64,000 bases of DNA. Source: Syngnathus acus. Its lineage: Eukaryota > Chordata > Actinopteri > Syngnathiformes > Syngnathidae. A program made the position numbers and the translations under genes. The DNA lies in NCBI RefSeq assembly GCF_901709675.1, contig NC_051090.1:2601342-2665341 (forward strand). Direction: 5' to 3'. The notes beneath the pieces were generated by a model that was not told the DNA's origin, made no database searches, and worked only from the letters and a program-made list of their open reading frames with translations. This document shows positions 24,101 to 46,975 of this stretch, piece by piece; within the stretch, counting starts at the first letter, position 1, and every line of letters starts with the position of its first letter.

Positions 24101-26428
24101 GTCAACCCCCCTCTCCTCTCCCGAGCGCCGGCGGGCGAGCAGTCGTGTTTTTCTGCTGATGCCGTGAAAGTCTTCTAATTGACACTTGCTTATTTGACCG
24201 CCATGATAAAACCTTACAAAATGTATCACAATAAAAAAAAACGGGATCCATTTAAAAAGTAACACGCAATCACAAAAGTGTCATTGACCGGGTGTGCGAT
24301 TCATACATTGTGGATCTCTTGGCCGTCTCCCCCTCGCTGCGAATCAATTGAGATGATCCCATTGCGAGTTAATATGCTTCTATGCGTACGGCTCTGACAC
24401 GCTGACATCAGCATCTTTTTCCCAGAAACCAAATAAGCTCCTCCGTCGGTTGCGTCACCAACAGGGCAAGATTACGGACAGAGTCAGGAAAAAAAAAAAG
24501 CATTGAGATTTTTTTTTGTCATGTAAAATATCAATGATCAATAAAGTTTATGGTAACTTTATTTTAAAAAAATCTGCAATTTCAATTAATGACAGGCCAT
24601 GAAGCAATTGAGGTCAAGAGGACGACTTGAGCCGCAACCGGCCAAGGCTGTTGATCCAGTCTGAACTAGTTTGCCGTCTAACGTACAAGTCATCCTGAGT
24701 AAACTCAAAACCGGAGTAATTTTCCACATGACCAATCTAGGAATTCGAGTTATTTAAAAAACAGAAAATGGAATTCCGTGCTGGGCGATGCAATATGTAC
24801 GCCACAACACATGAACAGACTACTCACATAGTCGTGGAAGGCTTTGGCTTCACTGGAGTGGTCACATGTTTCTCTCCTCTCCGGCGCAGCGCAGTACAAG
24901 TCCCAGAATACACTGAGGACGACACGTGTTGACGTGAGAAAAACATCAGCACGTAAACAATCCCCGGCCGGACGTGTTTACACGGGGAGACGAGATCATC
25001 GGTGCTTACCACCACCAGGAATGCAGAAATCCAGGGGGTTCTCCGAGTGTTATGTTCTTCTCCCATCGTATCTGGAGAGGATGTTTGGAATTTTAAAACA
25101 CTTTATATTAAATGATGAAAAAAAATGTTATCAGGATTGGGTCGATACCAGTTTTATTTGAAGGTATCGGGTAATTGTGGGGGTTGCCGATACTGCCACA
25201 GATACTACGTAAGGCCCCCCCCTCTAATAAAGTCATCCTCGCCAGTAGTCGGCGCTATATTGCGACAATTTGACACATTGGCTAATTGTCATCTGCAGGT
25301 ACTCTGTATTGGTGAGTACTTATGAATATTTATATTGGTCTGAAAATGTGAGTCAGTCAGAAAGTGCAAGACTGAAAATATCCACCAAGGGCACCTACCT
25401 CTGACAAAAAGGTCTGTGCAGACTTTTGTGCTCCTATGTGAAGCAAATACTCATAAACGTAGAGAGCTAACCTGTGGGAAACAAACCAGATTTTTAATTC
25501 AAGCTATAAAAAAAATATTTGTAAGACAGTCATTCTACTACATCACTACACTTGCATTATTTTACCAGCGAGGACAAAGAGCTTACTAGTTCATGGAAAC
25601 TGACATTGAATAAATGCTCAACCAGCTTTGTTACTATTAGTGCACCAGAGTAGTTTACTAGCAAGGTTTTATTGCATAGTAGTAAACCCAAAATTGCACT
25701 AGTATCGGGTAAAAAAAACCCACCTTGTTGGCAAGACACGCGCTTTTCTAGTTTTCCCAAGTCGTTCTACAAGTGCACTGAATTGTCGTACTAGTAAAGA
25801 GTTAACTAGTTATTACACGACTGGCAATCACTGATACAGAATAAATGCTCAAACGTCTTCCCATACTTGTGCAGGCCTTGTGAACAATGGCTGCCAAGCA
25901 AGGCTGTGGCACAAACACTTGCATGGGGCTCCGAACACAAAGTGTGGCGGAGGGGAGAGCAACAGTATATCGTGCAGAAATGACACAAAACGTCTGCAAG
26001 GAAGGCTTGACGAGAAGGCAAACGATCGAAAGCAAGCTTGGAAAGAGCTCCGCACGCAAAACAATATAGTGTGCAGCCAGGCGATGTTATTGTTTTCTAC
26101 CTTTCGATTCGAGCCAAAATGTCACACTAGTGCTCGTTATTCGAGTCGCTATTTACAGGCGGAATATATGGCTAGAAAATTAAATTGAAATTGGGACAAA
26201 GGGGGATTTTTTTTTTTTTTTAAATAGGCGGCGATAGACAAGGCGGTTCATTCAATTCTATTCTCGGTAGCAGGAAATCGCCTCTTGCTAGCCTGTCCAG
26301 CGAACAACAGGCAAGTTGCGAGGGGAGGAGAAAAAAAAAAGACGGCACATTCGTCACTATTTCTCGCCTTACTTTTCTCGTGCTTGGACGTCCGACGGCA
26401 CTGGGGTTCCTTTGCCTTTTGGGAACAT
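18115..26428 (-). CDS. ssbp3: SSBP3-type LDB-interacting transcriptional cofactor
   Basis: Eighteen coding exons on the minus strand join in frame to 382 aa: 26428-26373, 25471-25399, 25071-25010, 24912-24828, 21824-21735, 20314-20240, 20054-19992, 19704-19641, 19487-19414, 19350-19286, 19211-19163, 19012-18977, 18905-18854, 18785-18721, 18621-18543, 18444-18416, 18332-18231 and 18144-18115. SSBP proteins bind LDB1/CLIM and protect LIM-homeodomain complexes in the nucleus. The N-terminal LisH/LUFS domain (about residues 17-90: [50 protein letters not shown]) is followed by a Pro/Gly/Met-rich middle and the C-terminal [23 protein letters not shown] and SPTMTMSV. The neighbouring acot11 supports SSBP3 over SSBP2 and SSBP4. 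The start MFPKGKGTP diverges slightly from mammalian SSBP3. Confidence 0.93.
19820..19842 (+). repeat. short repeat carrying a CTCF-like motif (copy 1)
   Basis: GTCAGCCAACCACCAGGGGG followed by C is repeated with one mismatch at 20861-20882, in neighbouring ssbp3 introns. The end matches the CTCF core CCACNAGGGGGC. Confidence 0.5.
20861..20882 (+). repeat. short repeat carrying a CTCF-like motif (copy 2)
   Basis: This is the second copy of the 21-base sequence at 19821. It reads CCACTAGGGGGCG over its last 13 bases, a near-perfect CTCF core. Confidence 0.5.
21825..24827 (-). other. large ssbp3 intron, possible conserved noncoding sequence
   Basis: At 3 kb this is the longest ssbp3 intron. 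It contains a (CA)n run at 22172-22190 and several homopolymer C and G runs. Moderately GC-balanced blocks near 24120-24200 and 24290-24430 look less random than their surroundings. There are no exons that keep the SSBP frame. Conservation cannot be judged from one sequence. Confidence 0.35.
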
Positions 26429-31349
<4,921 letters not shown>

Positions 31350-31666
31350 TACTGTATTCTCTCTTGCATTCATATTATGGGCATTTGTCAAAGTGCCAAG
31401 GAAATACCGCGTGTCGTCAAACCTCGTTTCAAGGGCATAGGATAAACAGTTATTGCGCAAGATTGCACAAGGATGCCTTTTATAGCTTTAACGGAACTGT
31501 CTGGAAAATGAAATTGTGCAATAATTATTAATCTAGTGGATTATATTTTCTTATTTCATCTCATCTTTTGGCAATTAGTGTAATTATCACTTGTGATTGG
31601 TACTGGTTAATGTTGAGTTTGAGCATGACATGGCGATATAACAGAACATGGCCAAGTAGCAGCAAC

Positions 31667-31672
31667 AATAAA
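31667..31672 (+). terminator. acot11 poly(A) signal
   Basis: AATAAA at 31667-31672, 318 bases after the acot11 stop, is the nearest canonical signal. Confidence 0.5.
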
Positions 31673-31934
31673 TGTTTTTAAAATATTAAACAAGCTATAT
31701 TGTCAGTTGTGTACTCCAGAGGAATGCGGACAGTAAATTGAGAGAAAAAAACATTTTGGTATATAAACAGAAGTCACAAATGAAGGTATAATCTGTTTTT
31801 GTTTTTTGTTTAAAGTTTTTGTATTGTGATCCTATCAAGTCTGTAACACTGTCAATGCATAAAATAGTCAAAAATCATAAATAATTTTACGTAGGTTTGA
31901 TTAAAAATGAATTTAAAATCTCGCGGTATAACAC

Positions 31935-31975
31935 GGTCATGTGACCAAAAACCCGGAAGTGAAACAGGAAGTGAT
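31935..31975 (+). promoter_or_regulatory. fpgt promoter: E-box and paired ETS sites
   Basis: Within 60 bases upstream of the fpgt start codon lie TCATGTGA (E-box/M-box type, 31937-31944), CCGGAAGTG (31953-31961) and CAGGAAGTG (31965-31973). Two ETS sites close to the start is a typical TATA-less arrangement. Function is inferred. Confidence 0.5.
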
Positions 31976-31992
31976 TTCAAGACATACACGAG

Positions 31993-34121
31993 ATGGACTC
32001 GGGAGCAAACATCAATAAAAATTGCGTCCAAAAATTGCAAATGGCAACCAAAGAAAAACTGAGAAAATTCAACAGTTTACGTGGTAGGTTTTTATCAAGC
32101 TTTCTTACAGTAGTTTCCAAGTCCTGTATTGGATTTAGGCTGTCAACATTTAGTTAGTTTGCCAAGTTGTTTGCGTTACTCTGATACACCATGATGGTTT
32201 ACATTTACATTGTTTCACACTATTTTGTGTAGTGAAAAATAATATGGTGCCTTGTGGTGTGCCTAAAGGTCGAGATGTTGCCTGCGGTGAGTTTTGGGAC
32301 GCGGTGGTCGTGACTTCCGCGGATGAGAGGCAAAAAGATGCTTACGAGCTTCAGATAAAGGAAAAAGTAGACAGGAAAGAGCTTCCATTTGGAGTTCACT
32401 ACAAAGTCTTCTCGGATCCACCTGGATATAAAATAGGTGAGTGTGCTCAATTACTATGACTGTCTTTATTTAGTCGTATTCATTAAAAAAAATGTTGGGC
32501 AGGCTTTCCAGTATAAATTGTTTTGATTTTCTTTGTGTACTAAATTAAACGAACAATTATTTACGCATTCTAGGCAATGGCGGCTCTACTTTATATGCTC
32601 TGCAGCATCTCAGTGACATCTTTGGCAAGACTCTTTGCAGGATGAGAGTCATCATGATCCATGCAGGTTGGCGCTCAATCTAGTGGATGAAAAAAGAATT
32701 TTATTTAATTCTTAACTGTTCACCCAGGTGGCTCGAGTCAGCGCTTACCCAGTGCCAGCGCTCTCGGGAAGATCTTCACCGCCGTGCCGCTTGGCGAGCC
32801 CCTCTACCAGATGCTGGAACTCAAACTAGCCATGTATGTGGATTTTCCCAATCACATGAAGCCCGGCGTGCTGGTGACCTGCGCGGACGACATCGAGCTC
32901 TACAGTATCGCCGAGGGTGAGCGTGTTGCATTGGACAAGCCCGGCTTCACCGCTTTAGCCCACCCATCGCCGCTTTCCATCGGCACCACCCACGGCGTGT
33001 TTGTTTTGAAGCCGACTGAGGACGCCGAATGGTCGGAAATGGAGAACAGAACCTGCCTGCGCTTTCTTCACAAACCAAGCATCGAGACGATGCGCGACAC
33101 GGGCGCCGTTTTTCAAAGGAGAAGCGATTGTTTTCCTCTTTCTGATGCCGAATTTGTCTACACGGACAGTACCTACTATGTGGACTTTGATACCTCACAG
33201 CGTCTCCTCGGTATTTTGAAAGAGGTGGCACCGCTGGAGTGCGAGATCGACGCCTACGGCGATTTCCTCCAAGCGTTAGGCCCGCTGGCTTCGATAGAAT
33301 ACACTCGCAACACGGCCAATGTCACCAAAGAGGACGACGGCCTGGTAGAAATCCGCCAGAAGATTTTCCGTCTCCTGCGGGGAACGCCGCTCAACGTTGT
33401 CCTCCTGAATAACTCCAAGTTTTATCACTTGGGGACCACGAGGGAGTACCTCTTCCATCTCACCGGGGATGACGCCCTGAGGAGCGAGCTGGGTGTCTTA
33501 TCTTCTGCGTTCAGCGTGGGACCCGATCCAAAGACCGATGCAACCTCCTGCGTGATGCACAGCGTCCTGAAACCGAATTGCTCCCTGGGGGCCGGATCCG
33601 TGGTGGAGTACTCCAGACTGGGCGAGGGGGTGTCCGTGGGTCGGGATTCGGTGCTCAGCAGCTGCTGGGTCAATCCTGGTTCTTCGGTGCCCGATGGCGT
33701 CTTCATGCATTCGCTCTGCGTGACCCAGCAAAACAGAAGCGGCTTCGTAACCGTCGCCTTTGGAATAGACGACAACTTAAAACGCTGCGTGAAAGCTTCC
33801 GCGTCTTTGGACTCGTTGACTCTTTTTGGCGTGACTCTGGAAGCCTGCGTGACCTTTTGGGGACTGGACTGCCACGACCTAAAGTTCTCTGGTGATGTGT
33901 CCAGTTTGTGGACCGCTTGTTTGTTTCCAGTTTATGAGGACCAAGAACGCTCGTTCTCTGTGTCGCTCAGCATGTTGCAAGCGGTTCTGGACAGATGTCC
34001 TTTCACCTTACCTAAAGACCTCAAATTAATATCCATGCATGAAGCACTGCAGTGTAAGAACCTGAAGGAGATGCTGAACTTTAGGAAGGGACTCTATCAT
34101 GACATCACACAGAGATCTTGA
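31993..34121 (+). CDS. fpgt: FPGT, fucose-1-phosphate guanylyltransferase
   Basis: Four exons join in frame (31993-32083, 32233-32436, 32574-32666, 32728-34121) to 593 aa, about the human length. FPGT makes GDP-L-fucose from fucose-1-phosphate and GTP in the cytosolic fucose salvage pathway. The N-terminal nucleotide-binding part carries the HAGGSSQRLPSASALGKIFT motif and the TCADDIELYSI, FTALAHPSPLSIGTTHGVFV and ECEIDAYGDFLQALGP blocks. The C-terminal part has left-handed beta-helix-like repeats (GAGSVVEYSRLGEGVSVG). Exon 2 is taken from the acceptor TTTGTGTAG at 32232; a weaker acceptor 48 bases downstream also keeps the frame. tnni3k starts 454 bases after the stop on the same strand, the same arrangement as in mammals. 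Confidence 0.95.
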
Positions 34122-34575
34122 AGCTCATAGGCACTTTTAACGTGTCTCATAAGCGCCAACCCTAATCTTTATCTGACCTCTGTCGCCATCTACTGGGATA
34201 TGTTTGTCATTGCAGTGATTTACAAATGTGAATTTCACAGAAAAGACTGGAGTCGCTTTTCAATGGGCTTCTTTCCCGGCCCGAGGAAAACAATGATTCT
34301 GCTTATCTTGTATGTTTCCCATCATGAATTAAACCCCCCCCCCCCACGGGAATTTAACATCCTTGTGTCATGGAGGACATATGTCACACGTGCACAGACA
34401 CGCGCTCCCGTGTCACGCCGATGAAGGGAGATCAGTTGTCGGCGTTTGTTGGGCCGCTATTATTTTTAGACCCCCGCCATGATCCCCCTCTTTATCTGGA
34501 TGTGTGCAATTGTGGCAGGAGGTAGTGATTGTATGACTCACGGCCTGCTCGCAGACTCAACACGGGAACTTGTCA

Positions 34576-40547
<5,972 letters not shown>

Positions 40548-41053
40548 CACCTTGTGGTAGTTTGCACTCATGGTTCTTTTTAAATTGTGTTTTTTTTTCT
40601 TAAATTAGTCAGTAAAATCTGTGATGAGTATGTTTTGTGTATAGAGTTTGCTTGACAGATTTGTAATTGAGATTTATTTTACAGTATACAGGCAAGTTGG
40701 AGTTTATAGTGGCGCATCTTTAGTGTAGTACCACATTGTGCCATAACATGTTTGGCAGCACTGAGCTCTAGTGTACGAGATGCAGTAAATTAGCAGCAAG
40801 AGGAAGAGACATTTATTGTCGAAATAGAAACTTTTTTATTTTTGTTGTTTTTTGTGGGGAAGTTTGAGAGTGAGAACAAACATTAAGATATTAAAAAAAA
40901 AAATTAACGATATTAAATATGTTATAATTTGTTTAAATTGTACAGGAGGGGATTCGAAATGAACACACATGACTTTGTATGTCAATTTTTATTTCTTCAA
41001 TGGCCAAACCACTGATGAAGCCGTGCAAAGCCACACTGGAGGATAGTAAGGCG

Positions 41054-41068
41054 AATAAATAATTTATT
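41054..41068. terminator. bidirectional poly(A) signal between tnni3k and erich3
   Basis: AATAAA (plus, 41054-41059), TAA, then TTTATT (41063-41068, AATAAA on the minus strand) form a near-palindromic pair. The two convergent stop codons are at 40547 (tnni3k) and 41363 (erich3). A second TTTATT at 40988-40993 could also serve erich3. Confidence 0.5.
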
Positions 41069-41362
41069 TACGAGTAAACAAACAGTCTTACCACAGTTTT
41101 CATCATTTTATCGCAAAGTTTTTCATTTGTGATGAAACATTAGCTCTCATCTAGCCAAAATCATGAAAGCACTTCATGTCTAAGTGTGCGCAGGTAAGCC
41201 AAATCCTCGGAGACCAGTCGCCGTGAATTATTTAATTGGTGCGAGCCGGAGTATCTGCTTGCAGGTAAGAGCCCCAACGTAGCATTTGATACCTCCCATT
41301 AAGCGAGCCTCTTTGCTTTTGTAAACATTGTGTGCAGCCATCACAACTCATCTACTTTGTGA

Positions 41363-44300
41363 TTAATGCGTGACAGCCAAGTTGGATTTGGGCATGCCCC
41401 AGTCGTCCGTCATGGGACGTCTCTCAGGGTAGGACTGAGCTTCTCCTTCCAAGTGCTTTAGTGCGACCTCCTCACGGGATGACTCCTCAACAATCGTCAG
41501 AGGTTCTGAAGATTGTCTGGCCTCCTTGCCGGGACCCGCATCCGAGTCCCTGAAGTCTTCCAGAGGTTCAACAAAGGTTTCAAAGAACTTGGAAGCTTGA
41601 TGCGTGCTTAGCCAGTTGGTGACTAGCTCGGCACTGCTGGCCCGGGCCAGCGCATCTGGACTTTCTCCGTTGGGGACCTGATTGGCGGTTTGAGTATTTG
41701 ACTGGGGTTGGAGAAGCACACTTGCTCCTTCGTCCGAGGCCTTGCTTGCCTCTTCTGTATTGGCCTCGGGCCCTGGCGACCTCATTTCGGAGGTCAAGTT
41801 CTGGCTCGGGTCTTCGGAAGACTGCTTCTCAGTTTGTTTGGTTTTCTCAAGATCCAGGTCTTGTCTGATTTGATCTGGCTCCTCAGTCAAGTCAACTCTA
41901 CCCGACGTCTCCCCGTTTTCACCGTCAACTTGACTCCTTTTACCGTTTTCGGTTCTCAGAACTTTGTCCGCTATGGTCTCTTCGGTCGGGCTTGATTGTT
42001 GAAAGACACCGAGAGTCTCCGTCACAACGTTCAGATGTTCATTTTGCAAGTTTGCTTCTGATGGTTTCTCCTGTTCCTGTGAGTCCTTCGCTGATTCTTG
42101 TCTTTCTTCGGGGTCAAAGGTGACACTCCTGTCTTCAGATTTGTTCTCATCTTCCACGGTCGATTGTTGTTTTTGTTCGCCTATGTCGGTGTCGTCTTTG
42201 TGTCTCGCTTCACTCTCCATATCTATTTCTTCATTCATAATAATTTCTTTGTCTGAGTCATCTTTAGCTCCATCTTCCCTCTCGTCTTTCTTTATGGCTT
42301 CACTTTCTTCCTCATCTGTGGTTGTTTTGTCGAGTTCTTGTCCTTCCTTGACCTCCAAAGTTGTCATTTTCTCGTCGTCTTTGTTTGTCAACTCTTCAAG
42401 TCCTTCAGCTTCGTTCACGACTTTTTCCATCGGTTTACTTTCCTCTTTATCTGTAGTTGCTTGGTTTGTTTCTTGGCTTTCTTCTGCCTCAACAATTTTC
42501 TCTTCTTCATCCTTATCAGGACAATCCTCAGCTTCATTTTCCTCATTGGTCGCTTTATTGCTTTCTTCCCCTTCGTTGGCTTGAGCAGTCCCGGCTGCCT
42601 CGTCTTTGTCTGCACTTGCTTCGTTTTCCCGTTCGTCTTCCTCGTTTGTTTCTTCAACTTCATCCGCCTTTACTTCTTGGTCCTCTGCGCTCTTCACTTT
42701 GAGAGCCTCACAATTGCCCGTCTCAGTTTTTTCTGATTCTTCGGCCTCAGCTTCATCGAAGGTCGCCACTTCTGCTTCTTGCGTTTCATCGTCGCCAGTC
42801 TTTTCTATGGTTTCCTCCTTTTCACTTTCCTGGTTTATGTCAATCTGTGGATTTATTTGTTCTTCCTCTTTCTTTCCATCTTCCTCACACTTATCCACTG
42901 GATCATCTGGCTCTTCGCTAGCATCCTGGACATCTCCCGACGCTTCGTCCTTGACATCTTCTTGAGAAACCATTGTATCCAACCCGCTCGGGTCCTCTGG
43001 TGTTGCTTCTAATTCTGATCCTCCAGCAGTCTCCTCCGCCTTGGTCTCTGTTGTCTCGCTACCTGGCTTCACCTCTGGATCAACATTGACGGAGATAGCG
43101 GAAGAGTTGTCTTGAGGTTCTAACATCTCCGCGCCTTCCTCCATTTTCTCTTCGGAATCGCCTTCCTTCACGTCTTCAGGTTCTTCTTGACCTGCTTCAG
43201 CAGGTTCTTTGGGCTCAGACGCTTCTTCTAATTGAGCCTCCGCCAGAACTGCTTCTGCAAAATCACACCAAGAGGTTCCAATTAGCATTTACAATATTTT
43301 GGAGAGGATTTCAATTTGATACCGTCTTTTTCCGGCTTCTGGCCTTGCTCCGAAGGCGCCGCCGCCGTCTCCTCCTCTTCGGTGCTGGTGTCGCTCAGCT
43401 CTGGCTCGGAACTCTGCTGCGACTCCTTCAGGATGGCTTCGGCGAGCTTCTCCTGCACAGATTTGGCTTGGGAAAGACAAAGATGCATAGCAGATGTATC
43501 GTTGTCAGGTACTTGCAGAACATTTCGAAGAAAGAAAGACACCCAATAAGGAAACTGAAATTCATTTAGATGTTGGAGCTTTAATTGGAGTCCAAAGAAC
43601 ATGCAAATGTGTGCACACAGAAATGAAAATAGGATTCAGCAGTCGTTATAGTTTCTGGATTGTGAGGGGGGGTCACTCCCATTTACTCACCCCTCTCCGG
43701 CTCCTCCAACTTGCTCTCATCTTCTGATTCCTGACCTTCTGATTTCTCTCCTGATGTCTCCTGGCTTTGTTCTTTCTGGCCCGAGTCCAAGACGTCCACA
43801 TCGGCGCTCGACTCGGAGGCTGCGGAGTCTTCTGGGTTGGCTTGCTCCTCTTCCTCATCCACAGTTTCTGCTTGGAGAATTTCCTTGGGTTCTTCCTCGT
43901 CCTCTCTGGCGACGACCTCGACGTCGCTCTCCTCACAGCAACTTGAACGAGGTCTCGTGTCGTCGTCTTCTGTGAAGATACTAGATATGGTTCCTGGCGT
44001 TCTCATCTCTTACAAACTCAAGAGTCAGCCTACCATCTTGGTTGTGATCCTCAGAGTCTGATGAAGTTTCATCTTTAGGCTGTGTGTCAGTTCCACCGGT
44101 TGGAGATGCAGCTTTCTTTTCATTGGATTCCTCCACAGCAATGTCGTCGTCTCCTTCAAAGTCCTCGTCGTAATCTACTCGATGAGATGATTGCCTGTCG
44201 GTCCTTCTGGTACATAACACGTCTTCATCATCATCATGATCATACCATGTCTGTGTTTGTCCTCTTGTTGTGATGGAGTGCTCTCGCGTCCTGAGTGGGA

Positions 44301-46975
44301 TGTGCTCCTGGCCTCCTTGAAGCTTCCTCTGGCATCTTGGACCTTCATGGGAGGGGGAGCAGGCTTCTTGTCCAGCCCCATCGCTATTATGCACCTAAAG
44401 CACATTAAATCAAGGGTTTTCATCGTCGGCCATTTTGTAGTTTAACCGGCGTCCCTCACTTGTAGCACGGCGAGGCCCGCTCCACAACGCTGAAGCCAAA
44501 GTGTCCGTGCCTGCCGCCCAATCGGGGGCCTCGCCGGTGCTTGAACTCGCAGCACGAGCTGAGACGCTCCACTTGGAGCCCGTTCAAGAAGAAGGTCAAG
44601 CTGAAGGGGAAACCTCGATGTCGCCTCGACACGAACTGGAATGTCTCTGAGGTGGGTCACATGACATTCTGTATGAATGCTAATTTTCATTTATAGCATT
44701 TCGCGTTATGTTAGCATGAAGCTAATGGGTACAGATCTCACCACTGACCTCCTTCACGGAGCTTGCCCTTGTACACGCAGAGGTTTTCTCCTCCGCAGTG
44801 TTGCTGAAACACTCTGACCTCGTCCCTCGGGTCTTCCGAGTCATGAGAGAGATGCACAGATTTGCCAAAATACACCATGGTGACACGCACTTTGCTCTGG
44901 GGCTCAGAAATCCTCACCAGGGACCGCTCCTGTCGTCAAACGACACGTTTGGTTGACGTTTCTTTCGCACTTTTCTCATTTGTTTGGATTCATGTTCCAG
45001 AACCAGACAACTTGTTGATTAGACCTCGTTGGTGTCGACCGCACTGAAGGTGGTGGCAGGGCGCAGGCGGCGGCCGCCCCTGAGACTTGGAGTGCCGCTG
45101 GGATTGCAGCCGGGTCCCCTGTTTTTTTTTTTGGTGGCAGGAGGCAGCGGCGTGACAAAGTTGTTGAGGACCGGCAGACAGTAAGGTGAGACGCCCGGCG
45201 GGGGATCCCATGCGGTGGGCTCGTGTTTTCCCGACTCTCTCTCCTTCTGAAAAAAGTATTCAATATTTCATATATCATCCGAAATCGTGTTTTACTTTTT
45301 GCACGTGTTTTGTTTTGGTCTCACGGTGTAGTCGCTGAACGCCTGGTTGACTTTGTGAGCGGAGCGGCGTTTATTGGCGCCGCTGCGGATGGGCTTCAAG
45401 CGAGCGGGCCGCTGCATCGTTCCCGGAGCCGTGTTGGGTCGAGATGAGCATGGCTGCGCACACGAAATCAAAGGTGGGAGCGGAACACTGTTGCTCAATT
45501 AGTTCTCTTTGGACTCACAGATTCTGAGGATGCGTAATGACCGCCCACAGGTCCCGAGTGCTGCTTCCGGACAGCCCTCGCGCCCACGGGTGGGTGCGGC
45601 GACATCATCTGAACATCTTCTTCAAATCGCTTTGTACGCGCCACCTTCAAAAGTATCGCACGGTACGTGACGTAGACACCATTAAGATGCAAATGACTCA
45701 CCTTCATCTTGTGCACTCGCTCCCTCCTGGCAAACTCCTCCAGTTTTCTTTTAATCTCCATCTGATGGAGACGCTGCGAGGGAAGAGGAGCCAATTAGCA
45801 TGGCTCGTCCCTCCTCGCTGTCTGAATCGGTTTTGTGTCTGGAACAACGTGTTCCGAGCCACTCGCCCGCCCCACCCACCCACCTCCATCTCTAGCACCT
45901 TGAGGAAAATGGCCTGGGCCAGGCACTCTCTGACATGTTTTTGGTGCACCTTCTGGAGTATCTTGTGTTTGTACTCCTTGTCGGGAACGATGCGCCCGCT
46001 CCTGGTGATCTGATGAAGACGATTTGACATTTAATAATCTTTAGCAAAAACTAATCTTAAAATACTTTCTGCGTTCATATTTACACAGAGAAACACAATA
46101 ATGTGTTGCCATCTAGTGGCTGACATTGGAATTACACCCAAAATAGAGTTAGAACAAAATTGTTCTAATTTGTGTATTATAAATTAAGACTTAAAACAAG
46201 GCTTCCTGGCGACAACAGATTATTTCTATACCAGTCCGGCTCTCTGCAAATGTCTCCTGATGCGAGTACTGCTGAAGTAGCTGCTCAGGTGCTTGTCCGT
46301 CAGGCTGTTGTAGGCTGAAATGAGCCTGTGGCGGAGAGAAATAAAACAAAGCGTATTTTTGCGTCACTCTAAAATAAGAAGAAACTTTTTTTATGTTTAT
46401 TTATTTCCATCGGGATCTTTTAGCTGCCGTTCTTTTTTTGAAAAAGGTGTCTGATTACATGCAGTCATTTGAAGAGATGGCACACTTGACCCTCTTCGCC
46501 TCTCTATTGTGCACCTGGATTGTCTCTGATGTGCTACTGTGTCGCTTCGTGCAGCTCTTGACGGCCGGATGCTCTTTTGAGAACATCTTTAATGAAGCGT
46601 GGCCATCCAACAGGTCACATCCTTTGTTGGCTTGACTCGATCATTCACCCGATCCCTAAATTCTTTGATTTTTCTTGTCCACCATTCTTTTCGATGGATA
46701 TTCACACCCACCAATACCACTTATGACCTCAAATTTTGTTTTCATTTCAGTATCTGTGGCCTGGTATCGGTATCCTTCACGAGTACCCGATACCTTGAAA
46801 TAAGGCTAGTAAATCCAATTTCACAGTGTACTGTAGTATCCGATACCTGACTGTGTGCGCAGCTCATGCTTGAAAGGCCCTTTTCTCCAAATTGTCCCCG
46901 CAAAGAAGGCCGCACGCAAAAAAAAACGTAGAGTAGCAAATCAAGTAGCACATACCCCGGGTTGAAGTGACTCAT
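41363..46975 (-). CDS. erich3: ERICH3, glutamate-rich protein 3
   Basis: Exons read on the minus strand: 46975-46956, 46325-46232, 46009-45884, 45773-45702, about 45625-45525, about 45465-45330, one or two exons at about 45190-45025, 44929-44749, 44646-44460, 44394-44246, 44174-44034, 43969-43691, 43466-43323 and 43254-41363. The ERICH3 N-terminus is clear (MSHFNPG then LISAYNSLTDKHLSSYFSSTR and RIRRHLQRAGLITRSGRI), as are SPHPPVG, TAPGTMQRP, QHCGGENLCVYKGKL, GFPFSLTFFLNGLQVERLSS and CIIAMGLDKK. The 1.9 kb last exon encodes about 630 residues dominated by Glu, Asp, Lys and Ser. ERICH3 is found in cilia and, in mammals, in neurons; its activity is not well defined. Exons between 45625 and 45025 are approximate. 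The 71-bp intron at 44175-44245 is needed to keep frame. Confidence 0.9.

Noticed and set aside
42120-42965. Long plus-strand open frames rich in Ser, Phe and Leu
   Set aside because: They are antisense shadows of the Glu/Lys-rich erich3 exon.
44223-44245. A 23-base intron in erich3 suggested by the change of frame
   Set aside because: Too short to be spliced; the same frame is restored by a normal 71-base GT-AG intron (44175-44245).
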